Assembly (NCBI GenBank): GCA_905234575.1
Contig: CAJOIG010000092.1
Coordinates: 1 to 6,560, forward strand
Reading direction: 5' to 3'
DNA from: an uncultured Oscillospiraceae bacterium
Lineage (GTDB): Bacteria; Bacillota; Clostridia; Oscillospirales; Oscillospiraceae
Length of the DNA: 6,560 bases
The first letter of the stretch is position 1; every line of letters begins with the position of its first letter. This document shows, piece after piece, positions 1-4,878 of the stretch. The notes beneath the pieces are model-generated. The model ran no database searches. It worked only from the letters and a program-made list of their open reading frames with translations, and was not told the DNA's origin. Made by a program: the position numbers and the translations under genes.

Positions 1-1
1 G

Positions 2-391
2 AAGGACCTCGGCAAATACGACGTGCTCGTGAACGGCATCCTCTGGGACACCTCCCGCACCGACCACATCATCTACCGCCGCGACCTGCAGCGGATGCGT
101 CCGGGCTCCCTCATCATCGACATCAGTTGCGACACCCACGGCGGCGTCGAGACCAGCGAGGCCACCACCATCGAGGACCCCGTTTACACCGTGGACGGCG
201 TGATGCACTACGTCGTGGACCACACCCCGGCCCTGTTCTACAAGACCGTTACGGAGAGCCTTTCCACCGAGGTCGTGAAATACCTCGACGAGCTCATCGA
301 GGACCGTCCGGGCGAGGTGCTCACCGCCTGCCGCAGCATCTGGAACGGCAAGATCCTTGACCAGCGCATTCTGGATTTCCAGCATCGCTGA
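2..391 (+). CDS. N5-(carboxyethyl)ornithine synthase-like dehydrogenase, C-terminal part (5' end outside window)
   Basis: The frame is open from the window edge and ends at TGA 389-391, giving the last 129 residues. The fragment looks like the C-terminal NAD(P)-binding half of the alanine dehydrogenase/pyridine nucleotide transhydrogenase fold. It shows a hydrophobic strand and the segment SLIIDISCD (36-44), then GGVETSEATTIEDPVY (47-62) and HYVVDHTPALFYKT (69-82). That pattern matches what I remember of proteins annotated as N5-(carboxyethyl)ornithine synthase in Bacillota. That enzyme uses NADPH to condense pyruvate with the side-chain amine of ornithine or lysine. The ending, NGKILDQRILDFQHR, looks like a natural C-terminus, so the stop is probably authentic. 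A related opine, alanine or saccharopine dehydrogenase cannot be excluded because the N-terminal substrate-binding half is missing. It is followed by an intrinsic terminator, so it is the last gene of its unit. Confidence 0.75.
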   Translation, partial: KDLGKYDVLVNGILWDTSRTDHIIYRRDLQRMRPGSLIIDISCDTHGGVETSEATTIEDPVYTVDGVMHYVVDHTPALFYKTVTESLSTEVVKYLDELIEDRPGEVLTACRSIWNGKILDQRILDFQHR

Positions 392-486
392 GCCCAGTCC
401 GGCCAAAGCTGTTCGACGACGAGGCTCTTCGCAAGGCGTACTTCTTCAAGAACATGGGCGAGAAGTTCGACCGGGCCTATCAATAC
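392..486 (+). other. Coding-looking tail after the dehydrogenase, no start or stop (possible gene remnant)
   Basis: Between the dehydrogenase stop and the terminator hairpin, the +1 frame reads, from about 409, as a protein-like stretch beginning LFDDEALRKAYFFKNMGEKF. Its codons (gac, gag, aag, ttc, aac, ggc) resemble those of the real genes around it. The frame is closed upstream by TGA 358-360 and has no plausible start with an RBS. It runs on through the terminator hairpin without a stop at the expected place. It may be the last codons of a gene whose 5' part was deleted, or chance. I do not recognise the family. Confidence 0.3.
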
Positions 487-529
487 GGATCCCCTGCGCC
501 GAAACGGTGCAGGGGATCCATCGTTTTTT
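487..529 (+). terminator. Strong intrinsic terminator for the dehydrogenase unit
   Basis: A 15-bp stem pairs 487-501 (GGATCCCCTGCGCCG) with 505-519 (CGGTGCAGGGGATCC), with only one G-U pair. It closes on an AAA loop (502-504) and is followed by ATCG and six T (524-529). The U-tract lies only on the + transcript side; the minus strand has no T-run after the hairpin. It therefore terminates rightward transcription, although the stem could also slow leftward RNA polymerase leaving cinA. The cinA stop codon (528-530) overlaps the T-tract. Confidence 0.9.
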
Positions 530-1775
530 ACTCGACGGGAAGGCCGGTAAGATACCGGCGGAGCATGTCGAAGGCGTTGCTGGCGGACATCGTGCGGACG
601 AGGGCCCGGCCGCGGCTCGCGTCCAGACGCAAATGGCGCACCCAGGTCCCGTCCGGCCCGGCGAGGCCGACGAACACGGTGCCCACGGGGTTCACGCCGT
701 CGCCGTCCGGCCCGGCAAGGCCCGTGGCGGAAACGGCGAGGTCCGCGCCCACGGCCCGGCGCGCGCCCTCGGCCATGGCCGCGGCCACCTCCCGGGAGAC
801 GGCGCCCTTCTCGGCAAGAACGTCCGCCGGGACGCCCAGCATCGCATGTTTCACCTCGTCGCAGTAGGTCAGCGCGCCGCCGCGGAACACCGCGCTCGCG
901 CCGGGCACCGCCGTGAACCGGGCCCCGATGAGGCCGCCCGTGAGGCTCTCCGCCGTGGCGAGGGTCAGGCCCCGGTCCTTCATAAGCGCGAGGACCAGCG
1001 CCTCCAGGCTGTCCACGTCCACGCCGTAGACATGCGCGCCGAGAGTTTCCGTCACCTTACGGACCACCGGCTCGCACAGGGCGGCGGCCTCGGCCTCGGT
1101 GGCCGCCTTCGCCGTCACCCGGAGCATGACCTCCCCTTCCTTCGCGTAGGTGGCAAGGGAGGGGTTTTTCATCGTCTCCATCTCGGCGCGGAAGATCTGC
1201 TCCACGGCGCTCTCCCCGATGCCGAAGACGCGGATCTGGCGCGAAACCAGGGTCTCCGCCGACAGGGAGCGCAGGTACGGCGCGGCGCAGGCGTCGAACA
1301 TGGGCAGGCACTCGTAGGGCGGGCCGGGCAGGAGCAGCACCCGGGTCCCCTCCGCCTCGAAGGCGCAGCCCGGGGCGGTGCCCCAGTCGTTGTGGAAGAC
1401 GACGGCGCCCTCCGGCAGCCATGCCTGCTGCAGGACGTTCGGCGTCATGGGGCGGCTGCGCTTTGCATAGAACGCCCGCAGGAAATCCGCCTCGTCCTCG
1501 TGGAAGACGAGCTTCTTGCCGAAGCTCTCCGCGAGGATGTTTTTCGTCAGGTCGTCATAGGTGGGGCCGAGGCCGCCGGTGCAGACGATGAGGTCCGCCC
1601 GGGTCCGGGCCTGGGCAACGGCCTCCCGCAGGCGGCCGGGGTTGTCCCCCACGACGGTGTGCCAGAATACGTTGATTCCAAGCGACGCCAGCCGCAGACC
1701 GAGGTCCGCGGCGTTGGTGTTCACGGTATGGCCGAGGAGGAGCTCCGTCCCCACGGCGAGGATCTCGCAGTTCAT
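528..1775 (-). CDS. cinA: CinA: competence/damage-inducible protein, NMN amidohydrolase plus pyrophosphatase-type domain
   Basis: The protein is 415 aa, the usual full CinA length. The N-terminal MoaB/COG1058 domain opens with EILAVGTELLLGHTVNTNA and contains TGGLGPTYDD (66-75), NDWGTAPG (129-136) and LPGPP (149-153). In this family it acts on ADP-ribose or other pyridine nucleotides. The C-terminal PncC domain carries AESLTGG (275-281), which holds the family's conserved serine, then TYCDEVKHAMLGV and TGLAGPDG (351-358) followed by NPVGTVFVGL. It deamidates nicotinamide mononucleotide to nicotinate mononucleotide for NAD salvage in the cytoplasm. The frame stays open upstream to 2201, but that part is antisense shadow of thiI. 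ATG 1775 is chosen because it begins the conserved MNCEILAVGTE and overlaps the thiI stop as ATGA. A weak GGGG-type RBS lies about 11 nt upstream. In several bacteria cinA is linked to recA or competence; here its partner is thiI. Confidence 0.95.
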   Translation of the reverse strand: MNCEILAVGTELLLGHTVNTNAADLGLRLASLGINVFWHTVVGDNPGRLREAVAQARTRADLIVCTGGLGPTYDDLTKNILAESFGKKLVFHEDEADFLRAFYAKRSRPMTPNVLQQAWLPEGAVVFHNDWGTAPGCAFEAEGTRVLLLPGPPYECLPMFDACAAPYLRSLSAETLVSRQIRVFGIGESAVEQIFRAEMETMKNPSLATYAKEGEVMLRVTAKAATEAEAAALCEPVVRKVTETLGAHVYGVDVDSLEALVLALMKDRGLTLATAESLTGGLIGARFTAVPGASAVFRGGALTYCDEVKHAMLGVPADVLAEKGAVSREVAAAMAEGARRAVGADLAVSATGLAGPDGDGVNPVGTVFVGLAGPDGTWVRHLRLDASRGRALVRTMSASNAFDMLRRYLTGLPVE

Positions 1776-2965
1776 GTCGGTTGGAACCCCTTTCTCGGAT
1801 CGAGCTTCACCAGCTCCCGTCCGTCCAGCGCCTCCCGCACCAGGGCCTCCACGTCCAGCGCGGCCTCGGCCTCCTCCACGTTCGGGAGCTTCGGGTGCGT
1901 GCAGGGATGCCGCGGGGTGAACACGGTGCAGCAGTCCTCGTAGGGCAGGATAGAGGTGTCGAAGGTGCCGATCTTCCGGGCGATGCGGATGACCTCCTCC
2001 TTGTCCATGCCCACGAGGGGCCGCAGGACGGGCAGTTCCGCCACCGCGCCGGTGCACTGCATGGCCTCCATGGTCTGGCTCGCCACCTGGCCGAGGCTCT
2101 CCCCCGTGATGAGGGCGCCGCAGCCGTTCTTCTTCGCGATCTCGTCCGCGATGCGCATCATGAACCGGCGCATGATGATGGTGAAATACTCCTCCGGGCA
2201 CTTGGCGCGGATCTCCTCCTGGATGTGGGTGAAGGGGACGATCTCCACGAACATCCGCCCGCAGTAGGCCGTGAGCTGCTTTGCGAGGTCGATGACCTTT
2301 TCCTTGGCGAGCTCCGAGGTGTAGGGGAAGGAGAAGAAATGCACCGGGATGATCCGCAGGCCGCGCTTTGCCATCATGTAGGTGGACACCGGGCTGTCGA
2401 TGCCGCCGGAGAGCAGGCTCACCGCCGCTCCGTTCGATCCCACGGGCATGCCGCCCGCGCCGGGCACCGGCGCCCCGTGGACATAGGCCGCCGCCTCCCG
2501 GACCTCCAGGTGGACGGTGAGCTCCGGCGTCCGCATGTCGGCCTTCAAGTGGGGATACGCCTCGTTCAGCTCCCCGCCGACGAACTGGCTCAGCTCGATG
2601 GAGGTCATGGGGAAGCCCTTGTCCGAGCGCTTGGACTCCACCTTGAAACTGGAGACCGCGCGCAGGTCCTCGTCCAGGTACTCCTTCGCCGTGCGGAGGA
2701 TCATTGCCGGGTCCTTTTCACAGGCCACGGCCCGGGTCAGCGTCATGACGCCGAAGACATACCGCAGCGCCTCGAAGGCGGCGTCCAGGTCGACGCCGTC
2801 CTCCAGGGGCTCCACGTAGATGACGCTCTGCATCGCCGTGACGCGGAAGGAGCCGAAGGGCTTCAGCCGCCGCCGGATGTTCTGGGTGAGCTTCTGCTCG
2901 AAATACCGCTTGTTGAGGCCCTTGAGGACGACCTCGCCCTCCTTCAGGAGGATCATGTCATTCAT
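1772..2965 (-). CDS. thiI: ThiI: tRNA 4-thiouridine synthase (tRNA uracil 4-sulfurtransferase), short form without rhodanese domain
   Basis: The protein is 397 aa. Domains in order are an N-terminal ferredoxin-like segment (about 1-60), a THUMP domain (about 60-165, RNA binding) and a PP-loop ATPase (about 175 onward). The PP-loop signature is SGGIDSPVS (186-194), followed by HFFSFPYTSE, MRRFMMRIA, ITGESLGQVASQT (286-298) and LRPLVGMDKEEVIRIARKIGT. The enzyme adenylates U8 of tRNA with ATP and transfers sulfur to form s4U8. In E. coli the sulfur relay uses one cysteine near the PP-loop end and one in a C-terminal rhodanese domain. Here the PYEDCCTVF pair (C345, C346) is present but no rhodanese domain follows, which is the common Gram-positive architecture; persulfide probably comes from a cysteine desulfurase encoded elsewhere. 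ATG 2965 has GGAG (2978-2975 on the minus strand) 9 nt upstream. The gene overlaps cinA by 4 bp (ATGA), so the two are co-transcribed. Confidence 0.96.
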   Translation of the reverse strand: MNDMILLKEGEVVLKGLNKRYFEQKLTQNIRRRLKPFGSFRVTAMQSVIYVEPLEDGVDLDAAFEALRYVFGVMTLTRAVACEKDPAMILRTAKEYLDEDLRAVSSFKVESKRSDKGFPMTSIELSQFVGGELNEAYPHLKADMRTPELTVHLEVREAAAYVHGAPVPGAGGMPVGSNGAAVSLLSGGIDSPVSTYMMAKRGLRIIPVHFFSFPYTSELAKEKVIDLAKQLTAYCGRMFVEIVPFTHIQEEIRAKCPEEYFTIIMRRFMMRIADEIAKKNGCGALITGESLGQVASQTMEAMQCTGAVAELPVLRPLVGMDKEEVIRIARKIGTFDTSILPYEDCCTVFTPRHPCTHPKLPNVEEAEAALDVEALVREALDGRELVKLDPRKGFQPT

Positions 2966-2999
2966 AGAAAGTTACTCCGAGAAATAATATAGAAAACTA

Positions 3000-3028
3000 T
3001 TGTCAAGACATAGTTACTATGTTATTCT
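3000..3028 (+). promoter_or_regulatory. Sigma-70/sigma-A-type promoter of the small-protein cassette
   Basis: TTGTCA (3000-3005, one mismatch to the -35 consensus) is followed after exactly 17 bp by TATTCT (3023-3028) as the -10 box. Transcription would start near 3035, giving a leader of under 20 nt that begins just before the RBS AAAGGAG (3037-3043). That RBS ends 8 nt before ATG 3052. The fit of promoter, RBS and start is good, but it is prediction only. Confidence 0.65.
3008..3022. repeat. Perfect 7+1+7 palindrome within the promoter spacer (candidate operator)
   Basis: ACATAGTTACTATGT is a perfect inverted repeat about a central T (3015). It lies entirely between the -35 and -10 boxes of the rightward promoter, where a bound dimeric repressor would block RNA polymerase. 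Further copies of the half-site occur nearby: AACTAT at 2995-3000 pairs with ATAGTT at 3010-3015, and ACTATG recurs at 3049-3054 and 3056-3061 across the start codon. No regulator is recognised in the window, so the ligand and protein are unknown. Confidence 0.5.
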
Positions 3029-3051
3029 ACTCACAGAAAGGAGAGAATACT

Positions 3052-3441
3052 ATGAACTATGACTCTGTACTGCTGGAAATGCTGAGCCGCATCCAGGCGT
3101 TGGAGGAAAAGGTCCGCGCGCTGGAGGAGATGGTCGGCGGGTATGCGTCGGGGGACGAGCCTCTTTCGGAGCCGCCCGCGCCGGAGGGTGCGAAGGTCTC
3201 CACGGCGGACATCCGGGCGTTCATCCGGGGTCTCGTGCGGGAGGCCGCGGAGCGCGGCGAGGAGCGCCTCATTCTCCGCGCCGGGGGCATCCACCGGACC
3301 CTGGGACTCACGAGCCGGATGCCGCAGGTATGCAACGCCATGCGTCAGTGCATGCGGGAGGGCGACCGGGTGCTGTTTGAGACGCCGAGCGGCTACTCGA
3401 GCACGCTGGAGATCGAGTACCGGACGGAGGCCGACGAATGA
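3052..3441 (+). CDS. Small conserved-looking protein of unknown function (coiled coil plus possible winged-helix domain)
   Basis: The protein is 129 aa and cytoplasmic in appearance, with no signal peptide or membrane segment. Residues 1-28 form a leucine/glutamate-rich amphipathic helix (LLEMLSRIQALEEKVRALEE), a probable coiled coil. A proline-rich acidic linker follows (about 34-48). A compact domain (about 50-124) contains ADIRAFIRGLVREA, GGIHRTLGLTSRMPQVCNAM (78-97) and DRVLFETPSGYSSTLEIEYR (105-124). The helix-turn-helix-like spacing followed by a beta-rich end resembles small winged-helix proteins; I have an impression of similar hypothetical proteins in Clostridia but cannot name a family. 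ATG 3052 is preferred over the in-frame ATG 3019 because 3019 lies inside the promoter and only 3052 has an RBS (AAAGGAG, 8-nt spacing). It overlaps the downstream mini-gene by ATGA. Confidence 0.85.
   Translation: MNYDSVLLEMLSRIQALEEKVRALEEMVGGYASGDEPLSEPPAPEGAKVSTADIRAFIRGLVREAAERGEERLILRAGGIHRTLGLTSRMPQVCNAMRQCMREGDRVLFETPSGYSSTLEIEYRTEADE
3426..3430 (+). promoter_or_regulatory. Ribosome binding site of the 39-aa EF-hand mini-gene
   Basis: GGAGG lies 7 nt upstream of ATG 3438, inside the last codons of the preceding gene. A full-strength Shine-Dalgarno at ideal spacing is the main reason to accept so short a reading frame as a gene. Confidence 0.7.
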
Positions 3442-3557
3442 TCGACTGGAACGGAAACGGACGCATCGACCCGTCCGACGTCGCCCTGACGCTCGCCATC
3501 CTCGCGGAGGAGGAGGCGGATGAGGAAGAGGACGACGAGACGAGCGCCGGAGCTTAG
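3438..3557 (+). CDS. 39-aa mini-protein with a single EF-hand/dockerin-type calcium loop and acidic tail
   Basis: The start ATG overlaps the preceding stop as ATGA and has a GGAGG RBS 7 nt upstream; the stop is TAG 3555-3557. Residues 3-14, DWNGNGRIDPSD, fit the canonical 12-residue EF-hand loop: Asp at 1, Asn at 3 and 5, Gly at 6, Ile at 8, Asp at 9 and 12. This matches one half of a type I dockerin repeat. A short hydrophobic helix follows (VALTLAILA, 15-23), then a strongly acidic tail of mostly Glu and Asp (24-34). There is no signal peptide, so it is not a secreted cellulosomal dockerin as it stands. Dockerins have two such repeats; this has one, so it might dimerise or pair with the 129-aa partner. 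Calcium binding is inference from the motif. It is co-transcribed with the 129-aa gene and its stop codon overlaps that of the opposing HD-GYP gene. Confidence 0.72.
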   Translation: MIDWNGNGRIDPSDVALTLAILAEEEADEEEDDETSAGA

Positions 3558-4834
3558 CGGTCCGGCCGGTCCTCGATGAGCCCGAGCTCCACGGCGCCCG
3601 CAAGCTGCTCGTTGGCGTCCGCCGTCACCTCGTCCAGCACGCCGTTGTCCGCCAGGACAAGAAAGGCGTCCAGGAGCGCGGGATCGAACTGGGTCCCCCG
3701 TCCCCGCACCAGCTCGGCATGAATGGCGTCCGGGGCGAGGCCCTTGCGGTAAATGCGGTCGGAGCGCATGGCGTCATAAGCGTCCGCCACGGCGACGACG
3801 CGGGCGTGGAGGGGAATCTCCTCCCCCTTTCGCCCCGCGGGATAGCCGCCGCCCCCATAGCGCTCGTGGTGGAACCGGGCGACTTCCGCCGCCTCCAGCA
3901 TGCTGTCGGAATGCTCGAGGATGCTGCCGCCGATGGCGGCGTGGGATTGGATGATGTCGAACTCCGCGTCGGTCAGGCGTCCGGGCTTGTTGAGCACCTC
4001 ATCGGGAATGCCGATCTTGCCGATGTCGTGGAGCATCGCCTCGCGCCGCAGGGCGGCGATCTCCTCCTCCGCCCAGCCCAGATGCCGGGCGAGGGTCACG
4101 GCATACGCCGAAACGCGGAAGGAATGGCCGTTGGTATAGCGGTCCTTCGCGTCGATCGCCACCGCCAGCATGTTCACGACCTCGTCGCTCATGTGCTCGA
4201 GCCGGTCGGCGCGCTCCATGGCCACCGCGGTCTGCTTCTCGACCTCGGCGTTCAGCCGCTCCGTGTAATCCATGTCGCGCAGCGCCATGCGGTGATACTG
4301 CACCATGGAGATGAACGTAAAGGCGGCCACGCTGATGAACAGGATCGGAAAGCGGAGCAGGATCTGCTCCGGGTAATACGCCGCGACATGCTCCCGCAGG
4401 GGCGTGTAAAACAGCACGATGTACAGCAGGGAGTAGTAAGCGGAAAGATAGATGCCGTATTTGACGCCCACGAAATAGCTGACCCCGATGGGCATCAGCA
4501 GCGACCAGAAAATGGCCGTGCCCTGCATGAACCCGGTGAACGCGTAGATCGTGAACATGACAAGGCAGAAAGTGACCGGAAAAGCGCACGCGACCGCTCG
4601 GTTTTTTCGGATCGCGGCAAAATACGCGCAGCCGAGGCCGCCGGCCAGGGTCACAAACGCCGGGATCAGCGCCGCCCCCGTTGCCCCGATCCGAAAGTCG
4701 ATGACGAGCAGCACGAGGCCCAGCACCGCCGTGAAAAGAGACACATACGTCAGCACCCGCAGATTGTGCTGACGCCGCTCTCCTACGAAAATGGAGCGAT
4801 TCAGTTCCTCCCAAACCGTGCGAAGCTGTTTCAT
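3554..4834 (-). CDS. Membrane-anchored HD-GYP domain protein (putative cyclic-di-GMP phosphodiesterase)
   Basis: The protein is 426 aa. Residues about 27-178 hold roughly six hydrophobic helices (near 27-46, 52-74, 82-102, 106-122, 127-145, 160-178), forming a membrane sensor module I cannot assign to a named family. A linker helix rich in Glu and Arg (190-215) leads to the HD-GYP domain (about 217-400). Metal and catalytic residues are visible: H237 in NGHSFR, the HD pair H269-D270 in HDIGK, H298, H322-H323-E324, G330-Y331-P332, and D351 in VADAYDAM. HD-GYP proteins hydrolyse cyclic-di-GMP, or in some cases cGAMP, at a di- or tri-iron centre. The usual Asp of the DGxGYP segment appears as Gly327, while the GYP triad is intact. 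ATG 4834 has AAGGAG (4847-4842) with 7-nt spacing. It lies 44 bp after comM and is probably in the aspS-comM operon. Confidence 0.92.
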   Translation of the reverse strand: MKQLRTVWEELNRSIFVGERRQHNLRVLTYVSLFTAVLGLVLLVIDFRIGATGAALIPAFVTLAGGLGCAYFAAIRKNRAVACAFPVTFCLVMFTIYAFTGFMQGTAIFWSLLMPIGVSYFVGVKYGIYLSAYYSLLYIVLFYTPLREHVAAYYPEQILLRFPILFISVAAFTFISMVQYHRMALRDMDYTERLNAEVEKQTAVAMERADRLEHMSDEVVNMLAVAIDAKDRYTNGHSFRVSAYAVTLARHLGWAEEEIAALRREAMLHDIGKIGIPDEVLNKPGRLTDAEFDIIQSHAAIGGSILEHSDSMLEAAEVARFHHERYGGGGYPAGRKGEEIPLHARVVAVADAYDAMRSDRIYRKGLAPDAIHAELVRGRGTQFDPALLDAFLVLADNGVLDEVTADANEQLAGAVELGLIEDRPDR

Positions 4835-4854
4835 CTGGGCGCTCCTTCGTACAT

Positions 4855-4866
4855 TATCGATCGATA
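4855..4866. repeat. 12-bp perfect palindrome TATCGATCGATA in the comM/HD-GYP gap
   Basis: This self-complementary sequence sits in the 44-bp gap between the comM stop and the HD-GYP start, about 8 nt upstream of the HD-GYP RBS. It has no loop or T-tract, so it is not a terminator. It could be a protein-binding site or chance. Confidence 0.3.
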
Positions 4867-4878
4867 CAAGCCGGCAGA

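Larger units (their letters stand above)
2966..3051. promoter_or_regulatory. AT-rich divergent intergenic region between thiI and the small-protein cassette
   Basis: This 86-bp stretch separates the thiI start (leftward) from the 129-aa gene (rightward). It is clearly more AT-rich than the rest of the window. It holds the thiI RBS (minus GGAG, 2978-2975), the rightward promoter and palindrome, and the rightward RBS (3037-3043). The thiI promoter must lie here or nearby, but I could not pair good -35 and -10 boxes on the minus strand. Confidence 0.75.

Noticed and set aside
238..483. Minus-strand 81-codon open frame across the dehydrogenase 3' end
   Set aside because: It runs antisense to the recognised dehydrogenase, has no recognisable motif, and would end inside that gene.
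357..1943. Long + strand open frame of 528 codons
   Set aside because: It is antisense to cinA and to the end of thiI. Its product is an Arg/Gly/Ala/His-rich sequence without domain patterns, as expected of a shadow in GC-rich DNA.
1776..2201. N-terminal extension of cinA upstream of ATG 1775
   Set aside because: The frame is open but its product is a His/Gly/Arg-rich shadow of thiI. CinA homology starts exactly at MNCEILAVG, and ATGA coupling supports 1775.
3001..3006. Perfect -35 hexamer TTGACA on the minus strand as part of a thiI promoter
   Set aside because: No acceptable -10 box exists at 15-18 bp spacing. The nearest AT-rich hexamers (TATATT, TATTAT) are only 9-11 bp away. It may be a by-product of the + strand TTGTCA box.
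3019..3051. Upstream start ATG 3019 for the 129-aa gene
   Set aside because: It lies within the predicted promoter and palindrome and has no RBS, whereas ATG 3052 has AAAGGAG at 8 nt.
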